Positions 42,827-52,030 of a stretch of DNA of 60,699 nucleotides are shown here, one piece after another (position 1 is the stretch's first letter; each line of letters starts with the position of its first letter). The stretch covers positions 1-60,699 of the forward strand of contig NZ_CAMPHN010000005.1 in assembly GCF_946885885.1 (NCBI RefSeq), in the 5' to 3' direction. The notes beneath the pieces were generated by a model. That model was not told the origin of the DNA and made no database searches. It was given only the letters and a program-made list of their open reading frames with translations. A program made the translations under genes and the position numbers. The stretch comes from an uncultured Pseudomonas sp. (GTDB lineage Bacteria > Pseudomonadota > Gammaproteobacteria > Pseudomonadales > Pseudomonadaceae).

Positions 42827-45331
42827 TCAGCCTTCGCGCAATACCGCCAGCGGGCTGACAGTCAACGCCCGGCGCGTACCGAACACGCCCGCTGCGCCGA
42901 CCAGCAACGCACCGGCCAAGGGCAACAGCAGCAGCCAGAAGTGCGGTTGCCATTGCAGCTCGAAGGCGTAGCGATACAGCAGAAAGCTGATCAGCTCGCA
43001 ACCAATCGCCGCTAACAAACCACTGGCGGCGCCGAGCAAACCGAACTCCGCCCGCCTTGCCTGCTGCAACACTCTGCGTTCCGCGCCCAACGCGCGCAGC
43101 AGCCCACCCTGGCGAATGCGCTCATCCAGGGTCGCCTGCAAACCGGCGAACAGCACCGCAAGACCGGCGGCGAGGACGAACAACAGGACGAATTCGACGG
43201 CCAGGGTGACTTGCGCGAGGATGCTGCGCAGCTGCGCGAGCAGGGCTTCGACCTGTAGCAGGGTAACGCTGGGGAAGGCCCGGGCCAGCTCCACCAGTTG
43301 ACGCTCCTGCTGCGCCGGTAGGTAAAAGCTGGTCAGGTAGGTGACCGGCAGATCGGCCAAGGTGCCGGGCTCGAAGATCATGTAGAAGTTGGGTTGGAAG
43401 TTGTTCCAGTCCACTTCGCGCAGGCTGCTGATCGTTGCTTCGCGGTTGAGGCCGCCGGCGCTGAAAGTCAGACGGTCGCCGAGTTCGAGCTGGAGATTTT
43501 CCGCCAACTCAGACTCGACCGAGACCCCCGGCAAGTCGCCGGCGGTCTCGTCGTTCCACCACTGACCGGCCAGCAGCTTATTGTCCGCGGGCAGGTCGGC
43601 CGACCAGGTCAGGCTGAGGTCGCGGCGGGTGGCGCGTTCGCCCTGGGAGTCCTTGCTGACGAATTGCCGCACCGGCTCGCCGTTGATCTCGATCAGACGC
43701 CCACGCACGACCGGGTAAAGCGGTGCGGGATGCGGCGAAAGCTCGACCAGGCGTGCGGCAAAGGCGTCTTTATCGTCCGGCAATACGTTCAGCGCGAAAT
43801 GATTGGGCGCCTGCTCCGGCAACTGATCCTGCCAGGTATCCAGCAGTTCGCCACGCAGCAGGGCGATCAGCGCCATGGCCAGAATGATCAGGCCGAAAGC
43901 CAGGATTTGCCCCGTCGCGGCCAGCGGATGGCGCAGCAGCTGACCCAGCCCCAGGCGCCATGGCAAAGCTGCCCGGGCCAGCAGGCGGCGCAGGCTTTGC
44001 AGGCCGAGCAGGAGCAAGCCACCGAGCAGTGCGGCGGCCAACAGGCCACCGCCGATGAGGGTGAAGGTCAGCACCAGGTCCAGGCTCAGGCGCCACATGA
44101 TCAGTCCCAGCGCCAGTATCGCCGCGCCGTATACCAGCCATGAACTGGGCGGCACGGGTAACAGATCGCGGCGCAATACGCGCAACGGTGGTACCCGGCC
44201 CAAGGCTGCAAGCGGTGGCAGGGCGAAGCCGGCGAGTGCCACCAAGCCGGTGGCGATGCCGGCCACTGCGGGCCACAGGCCGCCCGCGGGGATCTGCGCC
44301 GGGAGCAAGCCTTGCAATAACTGGAACAAGCCTTGCTGCGCCAACCAGCCGAGCAGAGCGCCCAGCAGGCTCGCGCTCAGCCCGAGCATCGCCAACTGCA
44401 TGCCGAACAGGCTCAGCGCCTGCAAGCGTGACAAGCCGAGGCAGCGCAGCAACGCGCTGGCATCGAAGCGCCGGCTGGCGAAACGCGCCGCCGAGAGCGC
44501 CACCGCCACACCGGCGAGCAGTACGGCGGCGAGGCTGGCGAGGTTCAGGTAGCGCTCGGCGCGACCTAGCGCGTTGCCGACTTGGCGATTGCCGTCGCGG
44601 GCATCTTCCAGGCGTTGATGGGCCGCCAATCGGTCGGTGACCGCGGCGCGGTAGGCGCGCAAGTTCTCGGCCGAGCCGCGCCACAATTCTCGATAACGCA
44701 CACGGCTACCGGGCTGCACCACGCCGGTGGCCGCGAGATCGTCCAGGTGCATCAGCACATGGGGGTTGAGACTGTAAAAGTCGCCGGCTTCGTCCGGCAA
44801 ATAGGTCAGTATCCGGGTCAGGCGCAGCGGTTTTGCACCCACTTCGATGGTGTCGCCGATCTGCAACTGCAGCGCGGCGAACAGTCGTGCCTCGGCCCAG
44901 GCCTCGCCCGGAGCGGGTCCATCGCTCACCTGCTCCGCGCCATAAAGCTGTGCGGCGCTCTTCAGTTGTCCGCGTAACGGATAGGCGCTGTCGGCGGCTT
45001 TGACGCTGGCCAGTTGAATGGCCTCGTCGGTGGCGATCACGCTGGCGAATTCGACCAGTTGCGCATGTTCCAGGTCCAGTTGCTTACCGCGCTCTATTTG
45101 CGCCTGATCGGCCGGCGAGCTGCCGCTCAGTACCAGGTCGGCGCCGAGGAATTCGGTCGCGCGCAGCAACATGCCGTCGTTCAGGCGCGCGCTGAAGTAG
45201 CCGATCGCGGTGCTGGCGGCCACGGCGATGATCATGGCGAAGAACAGCACGCGCATCTCGCCCAGGCGTGCATCGCGCAGCAATTGGCGGGCGGCGAGGG
45301 CGCACAGGCGGGCGAAGGGCATATGGCTCAT
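42827..45331 (-). CDS. ABC transporter permease, FtsX/MacB-like (YbbP type)
   Basis: The 834-residue product is a large FtsX-domain permease with ten predicted membrane helices: one near the N terminus, groups at about 260-440 and 470-500, and a final set at about 700-830. Large periplasmic domains fill about 50-240 and 520-690. The signature C-terminal end [11 protein letters not shown] is typical of YbbP-like permeases. It pairs with the ATPase gene, whose stop overlaps this start by one base (TGATG). This pair, divergent from tesA, is a conserved gammaproteobacterial arrangement (ybbA-ybbP). Substrate is unknown; lipids, lipoproteins or toxic envelope compounds are suggested for the family. 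Confidence 0.93.
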   Translation of the reverse strand: MSHMPFARLCALAARQLLRDARLGEMRVLFFAMIIAVAASTAIGYFSARLNDGMLLRATEFLGADLVLSGSSPADQAQIERGKQLDLEHAQLVEFASVIATDEAIQLASVKAADSAYPLRGQLKSAAQLYGAEQVSDGPAPGEAWAEARLFAALQLQIGDTIEVGAKPLRLTRILTYLPDEAGDFYSLNPHVLMHLDDLAATGVVQPGSRVRYRELWRGSAENLRAYRAAVTDRLAAHQRLEDARDGNRQVGNALGRAERYLNLASLAAVLLAGVAVALSAARFASRRFDASALLRCLGLSRLQALSLFGMQLAMLGLSASLLGALLGWLAQQGLFQLLQGLLPAQIPAGGLWPAVAGIATGLVALAGFALPPLAALGRVPPLRVLRRDLLPVPPSSWLVYGAAILALGLIMWRLSLDLVLTFTLIGGGLLAAALLGGLLLLGLQSLRRLLARAALPWRLGLGQLLRHPLAATGQILAFGLIILAMALIALLRGELLDTWQDQLPEQAPNHFALNVLPDDKDAFAARLVELSPHPAPLYPVVRGRLIEINGEPVRQFVSKDSQGERATRRDLSLTWSADLPADNKLLAGQWWNDETAGDLPGVSVESELAENLQLELGDRLTFSAGGLNREATISSLREVDWNNFQPNFYMIFEPGTLADLPVTYLTSFYLPAQQERQLVELARAFPSVTLLQVEALLAQLRSILAQVTLAVEFVLLFVLAAGLAVLFAGLQATLDERIRQGGLLRALGAERRVLQQARRAEFGLLGAASGLLAAIGCELISFLLYRYAFELQWQPHFWLLLLPLAGALLVGAAGVFGTRRALTVSPLAVLREG

Positions 45332-46014
45332 CAGGGTTCCACACGGTCGACCAATTGGCCGCCCTCGAGGCGAATCAGGCGGTGGCAACGGTGGGCCAGG
45401 CGTTCGTCATGGCTGACCAGCACCAGGGTCGCGCCGCGCTCCTGGTTCAGTTCGAAGAGCAAATTGCTGATGCGCTCGCCGGTGTGGCTGTCGAGGTTGC
45501 CGGTGGGCTCGTCGGCGAACAGCACGTCGGGCTCCGCGGCGAAGGCGCGAGCGATAGCCACACGCTGCTGCTCGCCGCCGGACAGTTGACGCGGCGAATG
45601 GCTCAGGCGTCGGCCCAAACCGACCCGTTCGAGCAAGGCGCGGGCGCGTTCGCGGGCATCGGCATGGCCTTCCAGTTCCAGCGGCAACATGACATTTTCC
45701 AGGGCGTTCAGGCTATCGAGCAGTTGAAAGGACTGGAACACGAAACCCACATGTTCGGCGCGCACTCGCGCTCTGCGGTCCTCGTCTAGGCTGCCGAGGT
45801 CGTGTCCGGCCAGCGTTACATGGCCCGCGCTCGGCAGGTCGAGCCCGGCGAGCAAGCCGAGCAGGGTGGACTTGCCGGAACCCGAGCTGCCGACGATCGC
45901 CAGGCTGTCGCCTTTGTCGAGGCTAAGGGACAGATCATGCAATATGGTCAATTCACCTTCTGCGCTGGGGACCACTTTGCTAAGGTTCCGCGCACTGAGA
46001 ATGCTTGAGCTCAT
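45331..46014 (-). CDS. ABC transporter ATP-binding protein (YbbA type)
   Basis: The 227-residue ATPase has Walker A GSSGSGKST near residue 40, Q-loop FVFQSFQLL, signature LSGGEQQRV, Walker B VLFADEPTGNLD and the switch His in LVSHD. It belongs to the LolD/MacB/YbbA group that powers mechanotransmission permeases rather than classic importers. ATG 46014 is only ten bases from the divergent tesA start, so each gene's promoter must lie in the other's coding region. It heads the operon ABC ATPase, permease and, formerly, greB. Confidence 0.94.
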   Translation of the reverse strand: MSSSILSARNLSKVVPSAEGELTILHDLSLSLDKGDSLAIVGSSGSGKSTLLGLLAGLDLPSAGHVTLAGHDLGSLDEDRRARVRAEHVGFVFQSFQLLDSLNALENVMLPLELEGHADARERARALLERVGLGRRLSHSPRQLSGGEQQRVAIARAFAAEPDVLFADEPTGNLDSHTGERISNLLFELNQERGATLVLVSHDERLAHRCHRLIRLEGGQLVDRVEP

Positions 46015-46024
46015 GGAGAATCCG

Positions 46025-46630
46025 ATGCGTAAAGGGTTATTGGGCGCGGTGTTGTGCCTGGCGATGTGGAGCCAGGCCGCGCTAGCGGGAACCGTATTGG
46101 TCCTCGGCGATAGTATCAGCGCCGCTTTTGGCCTGGATACCCGCGAGGGCTGGGTGGCGTTGCTGGAAAAACGCCTCGCCGAACAGGGCTTTTCGCATCG
46201 GGTGGTGAATGCCTCCATCACCGGCGATACCAGTGCGGGCGGGGCCGCGCGGCTACCTGGGCTGCTTGCCGAGTACCGTCCCGACTGGGTGGTTTTGGGA
46301 CTTGGCGGCAACGATGGTTTGCGTGGTCTGCCGCCCGCTCAATTGCAACAGAATCTTGCGGCGATGATCGATAAGGCGCAGGCCAGTGGCGCGCAGGTGG
46401 TCTTGCTCGGTATGTTGCTGCCGCCGAACTATGGCGTGCGCTACACCACCGCCTTCGCCCGGGTGTACACCACGTTGGCCGAAGAAAAGAATGTGGCACT
46501 CGTGCCGTTTTTTCTCGAAGGCGTCGGCGGCGTACCCACAATGATGCAAAACGATGGGATTCACCCCGCCTTGAAGGCCCAGCCGGTGCTGCTCGAAAAT
46601 GTCTGGCCAGTCCTGAAACCGCTGCTCTGA
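46025..46630 (+). CDS. tesA: Multifunctional esterase/thioesterase/protease TesA
   Basis: TesA is a periplasmic SGNH-hydrolase that cleaves acyl-CoA, esters and lysophospholipids. The 201-residue precursor has a signal peptide ending A-L-A (residues 19-21) and the four SGNH blocks: VLGDSISAAFG with Ser30, the glycine in SITGDTSAGG, GGNDGL and the DGIHP block with the Asp-His pair. GGAG at 46015-46018 supports ATG 46025. It is divergent from the ABC ATPase with starts ten bases apart. The length equals that of P. aeruginosa TesA. Confidence 0.96.
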   Translation: MRKGLLGAVLCLAMWSQAALAGTVLVLGDSISAAFGLDTREGWVALLEKRLAEQGFSHRVVNASITGDTSAGGAARLPGLLAEYRPDWVVLGLGGNDGLRGLPPAQLQQNLAAMIDKAQASGAQVVLLGMLLPPNYGVRYTTAFARVYTTLAEEKNVALVPFFLEGVGGVPTMMQNDGIHPALKAQPVLLENVWPVLKPLL

Positions 46631-46687
46631 TGGGCTTTTCCGCCGGCAGCCTTTCGGCTAATGTGGCGCTCCCGTTCTGGAGCCCCT

Positions 46688-46969
46688 ATGCCGCGTCCCG
46701 CCTGGTCGTTACATGCCTATCAACTGATCGAGCCGGACGAGCAGCTCGACCTGTTCGCCTGCCGTGAGGTGCGTGTGCATTTGATCGCGCGGCAACTGGA
46801 GTTGTCGGGCTTTGCCGATCGCACCTTATGCGGGGGATTGTTGCCGGCCAAGCCGCTATGGCGCGAGCTGAACAAACAGATGCTGCGCGATAAGCGTCTG
46901 TGTCCGGCTTGTCGGGCTACTTTGGACGCCCACCGGCGAGGCGAGCGGCCACATTGGCTGGAGCGCTGA
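46688..46969 (+). CDS. Small cysteine-containing protein, unknown function
   Basis: This 93-residue product is not recognised. It has four cysteines, including L-C-P-A-C near residue 78 and C-G-G near 50, spaced so that they could bind a metal, and a basic C-terminal end. There is no signal peptide or membrane helix. ATG 46688 has GGAG seven bases upstream. It follows tesA by 57 bases and could share its transcript. A small gene at this place is also present in other Pseudomonas, as I recall. Confidence 0.72.
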   Translation: MPRPAWSLHAYQLIEPDEQLDLFACREVRVHLIARQLELSGFADRTLCGGLLPAKPLWRELNKQMLRDKRLCPACRATLDAHRRGERPHWLER

Positions 46970-47043
46970 CTACTCCCGAAGTCGTAAGTGCGGGTGTACA
47001 ATTGCCGACCTGTTTATCAACCATTTCTGCCAAGGATTATCGG

Positions 47044-47988
47044 ATGTCCCCCGTCCCCCGTTGCCTCGCGCTCTGCGCATCGTTTTGCCTGGGGCCCGTC
47101 GCCGCGACGGAATGGCCGTTGCCGCCGCCCGGCGATGACATCGTCGGGCAGGTGCAGGTCGTCACCGCTAAATACGAGGACACCTTCGCCGATCTGGGCG
47201 CCGCCAACGATCTGGGTTATCTGGAGATGGTGGTGGCCAATCCCGGGGTCGATCCCTGGTTGCCGGGCGAAGGAACCGAGGTGGTGCTGCCCACGCGTTT
47301 CATCCTGCCGCCAGGCCCGCGCGAAGGCATTGTGATCAATCTGGCGGAGTACCGCCTGTATTACTTCCCGAAAGGTCGTAACGTGGTGCATACCTATCCC
47401 TTGGGTATCGGTCGCGAAGGCTGGAGTTCACCGGTCACCAACGCGCGCATCACGGCGAAGACACCGAATCCGGGATGGACGCCCCCCCAGTCGATCCGCG
47501 AAGAACACGCAGCCGACGGCGATCCTTTGCCGAGCTATGTGCCCCCGGGGCCGAACAATCCGCTCGGGCCTTATAAATTCACCCTGTCGGTGCCGGGTTA
47601 CCTGATTCACGGATCGAACAAGAAGTTCGGTATTGGCATGCGCGTCAGTCATGGCTGCTTCCGTATGCTCAATCCCAACGTGTTGGAGCTGGCGAGCATG
47701 GCACCGGTGGGTACTCCGGTACGTATCGTCAACGAGCCGTACAAGTTCGGTCGCAGCAACGGGAAGGTCTACCTAGAGGCCCATGCACCGCTGACCGAAA
47801 GCGGGGAGCTGTCGATCGTCGATAAGCACACCGAAGTCATCAATACGCTGCTCAAGCGCGAAGAGTTGGTGAACCTGCGCTTGGATTGGGATGTGGTGCG
47901 CGAAGTGGTCGCGGCTGAAGACGGCCTGCCTGTGGAAATCGCCGAACCGGATATCGCGATCGCCAGCGGAGAACAGCCGAGCATCTAA
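47044..47988 (+). CDS. L,D-transpeptidase (YkuD/ErfK type)
   Basis: The 314-residue precursor has a signal peptide and a short LysM-like segment (about 35-80, Y-E-D-T-F and ANPGVDPWLPGEGTEVVLP). The YkuD catalytic domain at about 90-225 has the active-site SHGCFRM (Cys in SHGC) and HGSNKKFGIG. L,D-transpeptidases make 3-3 cross-links or attach Lpp-type lipoproteins to peptidoglycan. Its position next to oprI, encoding the Braun-type lipoprotein, suits a role as lipoprotein ligase; that is inference from neighbourhood. ATG 47044 with AAGG upstream precedes the signal peptide. An intrinsic terminator follows. Confidence 0.93.
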   Translation: MSPVPRCLALCASFCLGPVAATEWPLPPPGDDIVGQVQVVTAKYEDTFADLGAANDLGYLEMVVANPGVDPWLPGEGTEVVLPTRFILPPGPREGIVINLAEYRLYYFPKGRNVVHTYPLGIGREGWSSPVTNARITAKTPNPGWTPPQSIREEHAADGDPLPSYVPPGPNNPLGPYKFTLSVPGYLIHGSNKKFGIGMRVSHGCFRMLNPNVLELASMAPVGTPVRIVNEPYKFGRSNGKVYLEAHAPLTESGELSIVDKHTEVINTLLKREELVNLRLDWDVVREVVAAEDGLPVEIAEPDIAIASGEQPSI

Positions 47989-48005
47989 TCCAAAAGTGTG
48001 ACCGG

Positions 48006-48040
48006 AACCCGCCGAGTATTAACGCCGGCGGGTTTTTTAT
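48006..48040 (+). terminator. Terminator of L,D-transpeptidase gene
   Basis: Arms AACCCGCCG and CGGCGGGTT with an 11-base loop are followed by TTTTTTAT. It starts 18 bases after the stop codon. Confidence 0.9.
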
Positions 48041-48304
48041 TGCCTATGGTTTTCTATGTGCCGGCAATAAGCACGTTTTATTTAGTGAACTTTGCGAGAT
48101 GCATATGTACGCAAGCCATGGCTTGCACCGCGTTGTCACATGCGCTGTAGGTTTCCCCGCGAGCCATGCGAGGCTTTAGCGTCGAGTCGCTTCCGCTAAG
48201 GAGCGCTACTCGAGGCGTACGCATACTTGTGGCCGCCGCAACTCCAACAGCAACCTGAGGGCGCGGAGTTGACTCCGGCAAGCTGTGTAGCTGTCTTCCA
48301 GGGG
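48041..48304. other. Structured intergenic DNA between two terminators
   Basis: No gene is supported here. It holds a perfect 16-base palindrome at 48111-48126 (GCAAGCCATGGCTTGC). About 65 bases further is a larger stem in which TCGAGTCGC-like and ACTCGA arms surround CCGCTAAGG. It lies between the terminator of the L,D-transpeptidase gene and that of oprI, so any transcript from it would be a separate small RNA. Confidence 0.35.
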
Positions 48305-48343
48305 CAATAAAAAAGCCGATCCAGTTGCCTGGATCGGCTTTCG
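48305..48343 (-). terminator. Terminator of oprI
   Basis: Arms AAGCCGATCCAG (48313-48324) and CTGGATCGGCTT (48329-48340) with a four-base loop are followed on the minus strand by TTTTTTATT. It is a very strong terminator, as expected for a highly expressed gene. Confidence 0.93.
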
Positions 48344-48360
48344 TCAGCCTTTTCGGGCTA

Positions 48361-48612
48361 TTACTTGCGGCTGGCTTTTTCCAGCATACGCAGAGCGCGC
48401 TCATTGGCTTCGTCAGCGGTTTGCTGAGCCTTCTGAGCAGCGGCCATTGCGTCGTCAGCCTTGCGGTAGGCTTCGTCAGCACGGGCTTGAGCGCGAGCAG
48501 CTGCATCTTCGGTTGCAGTCAAACGAGCTTCGGTTTCTTTGGACATGCTGCTGCAACCGGTAGCCAGAACTGCGGCCAATGCCAGAGCAGAGAATTTCAG
48601 AACGTTGTTCAT
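48361..48612 (-). CDS. oprI: Major outer-membrane lipoprotein I (Lpp-type)
   Basis: The 83-residue precursor has a lipoprotein signal with lipobox A-T-G-C and lipidated Cys20. The mature part is a heptad-repeat coiled coil ([20 protein letters not shown], then further alanine-rich repeats) ending in KASRK, where the terminal lysine can be joined to peptidoglycan. Length and sequence are those of Pseudomonas OprI. It links the outer membrane to the wall and is very abundant. AAGGGG precedes ATG 48612. The neighbouring L,D-transpeptidase may catalyse attachment. Confidence 0.98.
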
Positions 48613-48922
48613 TGTGTTCCCCTTGGGGTGAAGTTTATCCATAAAGCAGTTTCCAACCGTCGGAAATCAGCCGGCGTACATACTACCTGTTACTTGTAGT
48701 AAGTAAACGGAGGAGGGGCTGGCGCCGCAAATTTTTTTGCTACTGTCCAATGCGGTTTCAATAAATAACACTTTTTTGGATGAAAAATATACAGCTTTGC
48801 TGTTGGATAGTAGGCCGTCCCTGGTGCTTGGCTCCCCAGTTTTAAATACCAGGCAAGACTCTGGCCGGCTTCTTTTCGACAGCCGAAACTTACCTACCCG
48901 AACGTTTAAACGGAGGCGAACC
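48613..48922. other. Divergent promoter region of oprI and gntP-type gene
   Basis: This stretch of 310 bases has no gene. On the minus strand it has a likely oprI promoter: TTTACT at 48707-48702, 16-base spacer, TAGTAT at 48685-48680. On the plus strand a candidate TTGCTA (48737-48742), 17 bases and AATAAA (48760-48765) could drive the permease gene with a leader of about 150 bases. An inverted repeat TACTAC and GTAGTA lies in the oprI promoter spacer. Confidence 0.55.
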
Positions 48923-50299
48923 ATGCTAGGGAATCTGGGCTTGTTGTTGGGTTTGGTTTTGCTGATGTTCATGGCTCTACGCGGTGTGAACATCTTTATC
49001 GCCGCGTTGACCTGTTCGCTGATCGTGGCCCTGAGCAATGGTTTAGCTGCGCCGCAGGCATTGCTCGAATTTTTTCCTTTCGGGCCTCTGGGGGCATTCA
49101 CCTTCGCCGGTAAGTTTTTCGTGCTATTCCTCTGCGGCGCAATTTTCGGTAAGGCCATGGCAACCAGCCAGGCCGCCAATAGCATTGCTCAGGCGATCAT
49201 CGCCACCCTGGGCATTCAGCGCACGCTCTGGGTCACCATGCTGGTGTGCGCATTGCTCACCTATGGCGGTGTAGTGGTCTTCGTGGTGATTTTCACGATG
49301 TATCCGCTGGGGATCACTCTGATGCGCGAAGCGAATCTGCCCAAGCGCTTGTTCTGTGCGGCGACGGCTCTGGGCGCCGGCACATTCACCATGACTGCGT
49401 TGCCGGGAACCCCCTCCATCCATAACGTGATCGCTGCCAGTGCGTTGGGTACCGACCTGTTCGCCGGCGCCTGGATCGGCCTGTTGGCCAGCGTATTGAT
49501 GGTCGGCTTGGGCATGGCTTATGTGCAGCGCGAATGGCGTGTGGCGCGCGAGCGTGGCGAGGGCTTCGAGGCCAATGCCCAGGACCAGCGCATGGAGCAG
49601 TTGGCTGGCACTCCGGGCTCCGGCCCGCATTGGGGGCTGGCGATGCTGCCGATTGCGGTGGTGCTGGGGGTGATTATCCTGCCGCGGTTGCTGTTATTGA
49701 GCGGTGTGGTCGTATCGGGGCAGGGCACACTCGGGCAAGTGGTGGGTTTCAGCCAGCAACAGCCGATCATCTGGCCGAGCCTCGCATTGATCCTGGCGAC
49801 CATAGTGGCCATCGCGCTGTTTCCCGGTTTGCGGCGCAACACCGTTGCAGTGCTGGGGCAGGGCGCCGATGACTCGATCATGCCGTTGCTCAATACCGCA
49901 GCGGTGATCGGCTTTGGCGGTGTGGTTACGCAGACGGCCGGATTCAGCCAGTTTTCTCAGTGGATACTCACCGTCGATCTACCACCGCTGCTGTCGGTAT
50001 TCGCCTCGGTCAGTGTGGTCTCCGGGATTGTCGGGTCTTCTTCCGGCGGGTTGCAGATATTCATGCAGACCCTGGCGGCCAAGTATCTGGAAATGGGCGT
50101 GGAGCCGGAAGTTCTTCACCGGATCGCCAATATCGCCTCCGGCGGCTTCGACTCCTTGCCGCATTGCGGCGCGGTGATCGCCATGCTGATGATCATGGGG
50201 CTCAATCATCGGCAGGCTTATAAGGATATTTTCGTGATGACGGTGATGGTTCCGGTAATCGCCGTGCTTTGCTGCATTGCGGTCTTGGGTGTGCTCTAA
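48923..50299 (+). CDS. GntP family permease
   Basis: The 458-residue product has about 12 membrane helices and the GntP family layout: PLGITLMREANLPKR, TALPGTPSIHNV after a helix, and the C-terminal GSSSGGLQIFMQTLA with ASGGFDSLPHCGAVI. GntP-type permeases take up gluconate or other hydroxy acids and keto-acids by proton symport. No kinase or regulator for gluconate is adjacent, so the substrate may be a different organic acid. GGAGG at 48912-48916 supports ATG 48923; the frame continues upstream into the promoter region. It stands alone after oprI, in the opposite direction. Confidence 0.92.
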   Translation: MLGNLGLLLGLVLLMFMALRGVNIFIAALTCSLIVALSNGLAAPQALLEFFPFGPLGAFTFAGKFFVLFLCGAIFGKAMATSQAANSIAQAIIATLGIQRTLWVTMLVCALLTYGGVVVFVVIFTMYPLGITLMREANLPKRLFCAATALGAGTFTMTALPGTPSIHNVIAASALGTDLFAGAWIGLLASVLMVGLGMAYVQREWRVARERGEGFEANAQDQRMEQLAGTPGSGPHWGLAMLPIAVVLGVIILPRLLLLSGVVVSGQGTLGQVVGFSQQQPIIWPSLALILATIVAIALFPGLRRNTVAVLGQGADDSIMPLLNTAAVIGFGGVVTQTAGFSQFSQWILTVDLPPLLSVFASVSVVSGIVGSSSGGLQIFMQTLAAKYLEMGVEPEVLHRIANIASGGFDSLPHCGAVIAMLMIMGLNHRQAYKDIFVMTVMVPVIAVLCCIAVLGVL

Positions 50300-50385
50300 G
50301 CCTTTGATTCGCTTGGTTGATGCCGGCCTGATAAGCTAGCGCAATTCTACCTGGAACCCGCTGTGCAGATTTCAAGGACGTATGC

Positions 50386-51660
50386 ATGTCGAAATTGATT
50401 AAATGGGGAGTTCTTTCGCTATTGGCGATTGCGCTGTTGATCAAGTTGTCGCTCTGGTTGTCGGTGCGCTCGATCATGACCGATGCGGCCGACCGGATGT
50501 CCTCGGTCATGGTTATCCGCTACGGTGGTATCACCTCTTCCTTCGATGGCCGTGTTGGGTTGGAGAAAGTCGAAATTTCCGTCCCGGCGATGCGCGATAG
50601 TCTGCGCATCGAGCATGCCGAATTGAAATTCGACGGTTTGGGCGAGTTATTGCGCTTTAAAGAACGCTTGGCCGAAGGCAAGTTTCCCGAACAAATGGCG
50701 GTGAGCCTCAAGGGCTTGGCCCTCGATGTTCATGGCCCCTTTATGCAGCAGCTATACGATACGCCGGCCGAACGCAGTGTCTTCACTGCCATGAGCGAAG
50801 TGGTCTGCGGCAAGGTTCGCACCATCGGCACCGTGGAGCTGTTGGATATGGGCTACCGCACCTTCGAAACCGATGGCGAATTTTCCTATCACTTTCAGCC
50901 GGGTGCGCAGCAACTCACCTTTAACCTGACCTCCGACACCCGCGATATGGGCGAGATGCGGGTGAGTTTGGCAGTGGCCAATATGTCGGAGAAGCCCGGC
51001 GATCTGCTGGCCAATCCGCCGCGGATCCAACGGATAACCGTCGAGATCGGCGACAACCAGTATCAGCGCAAGGTGCAGGACTACTGCTCCGGTAAGCAAA
51101 GCATGGACCGCGAGACCTATTTGCAGGCCGCTGTGCAGCAGTTCGATAAGGTCTTTCGCAGCCAACGCATAGCCCTGGATCAACCCGTGCTGGATGCCTA
51201 CGCGCGCTATCTGAACGACCCGCAATCGCTGCGCATCGAGCTCAATCCGAGTGAAGGTCTGGTTTGGGACGGCTTGCAATTTTACGAGGCCGATGGTGTT
51301 CTGACCTTGCTACGTCCAGTGGTACTGGTCAACCAGCAAGTGGTCGAGCCGCTCGGGTTTACCTGGGTCGATCCGAATAAGCGTTCGGCGGCCGATATTG
51401 CCGAAGTAGCAAATGAGATGGCATCTGATACGCTTGCCGTAGCGACGCCGCGTGGGCAAGAGGAGTTTGTCAGAGTGGCCAGCTTGGCGGATCATGTGGG
51501 CAAGCGCTTGCGCTTTATTACCCATGATGGCATGTACTACCAGGGCATGCTGACCCGGGTCGACAACGACAAAGCTTATATCAGTATCCAGGCGGGTAAC
51601 GGCAGTGCGCAGATGTCCTTGCGCCTGGAAAAGATCGATCAAGTCAAAGTACGGTTTTGA
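50386..51660 (+). CDS. Membrane-anchored protein of unknown function
   Basis: The 424-residue product has one N-terminal membrane helix (about 6-28) and a large periplasmic part. The first 230 residues are beta-rich with VGLEKVEISVP and LRIEHAELKFDGL, recalling AsmA-like lipid-transfer proteins. The last 80 residues, after a serine/threonine-rich linker, look like a small beta-barrel (GKRLRFITHDGMYYQGMLTRVDNDKAYISIQ), rather Sm/SH3-like. I do not know the family. AAGGACG precedes ATG 50386 by a suitable distance. A GNAT gene follows 17 bases later, probably in the same operon. Confidence 0.85.
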   Translation: MSKLIKWGVLSLLAIALLIKLSLWLSVRSIMTDAADRMSSVMVIRYGGITSSFDGRVGLEKVEISVPAMRDSLRIEHAELKFDGLGELLRFKERLAEGKFPEQMAVSLKGLALDVHGPFMQQLYDTPAERSVFTAMSEVVCGKVRTIGTVELLDMGYRTFETDGEFSYHFQPGAQQLTFNLTSDTRDMGEMRVSLAVANMSEKPGDLLANPPRIQRITVEIGDNQYQRKVQDYCSGKQSMDRETYLQAAVQQFDKVFRSQRIALDQPVLDAYARYLNDPQSLRIELNPSEGLVWDGLQFYEADGVLTLLRPVVLVNQQVVEPLGFTWVDPNKRSAADIAEVANEMASDTLAVATPRGQEEFVRVASLADHVGKRLRFITHDGMYYQGMLTRVDNDKAYISIQAGNGSAQMSLRLEKIDQVKVRF

Positions 51661-51677
51661 GTGCGAGAGGAACTGCA

Positions 51678-51962
51678 ATGAGCGAGGCATTATCCATTCA
51701 CCATGATCTGGCTGGTCATCAATTCGAGACCACCATTGACGGTGATCGTGCCTACCTGGCCTATATGGATCTGGGTAAGCAGACCTTGGATATCTACCGC
51801 ACTTTCGTGCCCAACTCCTTGCGCGGCCGCGGTATTGCAGCGGCCTTGACCGAGCATGCTTTGCAGTATGCCGACCGTTTGGGCTACACAGTCATTCCTT
51901 CGTGTTCCTATGTCGAACGCTATATGGAGCGGCGTCAGCGTCACAGCGGCTTGCCAAGTTAG
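51678..51962 (+). CDS. GNAT family N-acetyltransferase (small, YidJ/NATD1 type)
   Basis: The 94-residue product is a minimal GNAT of the Gcn5-related NATD1-like type. The acetyl-CoA pyrophosphate loop is the NSLRGRGIAAAL segment (about 44-55), and V-I-P-S-C-S-Y-V is the next strand with the family cysteine. Such short enzymes have unknown targets. ATG 51678 follows AGAGGAA. It is the last gene of the operon with the membrane-anchored protein and ends at a bidirectional terminator. Confidence 0.9.
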   Translation: MSEALSIHHDLAGHQFETTIDGDRAYLAYMDLGKQTLDIYRTFVPNSLRGRGIAAALTEHALQYADRLGYTVIPSCSYVERYMERRQRHSGLPS

Positions 51963-51988
51963 TCGCCGCTACGAACCCCAATCCAATA

Positions 51989-52016
51989 AAAACGCCGGGC
52001 ATCTACCCGGCGTTTT
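51989..52016. terminator. Bidirectional terminator between GNAT and aroF-type gene
   Basis: Perfect arms AAAACGCCGGG and CCCGGCGTTTT (51989-51999 and 52006-52016) with a six-base loop have A/T tails on both sides, so it serves the plus-strand GNAT and the minus-strand DAHP synthase. Confidence 0.92.
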
Positions 52017-52030
52017 CATGTGCGTTCGTT

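Noticed and set aside
42594..43001. 135-codon minus-strand frame taken as a whole gene
   Set aside because: Its first two thirds overlap the permease gene in another frame; only the last part is GreB-like and belongs to the greB remnant.
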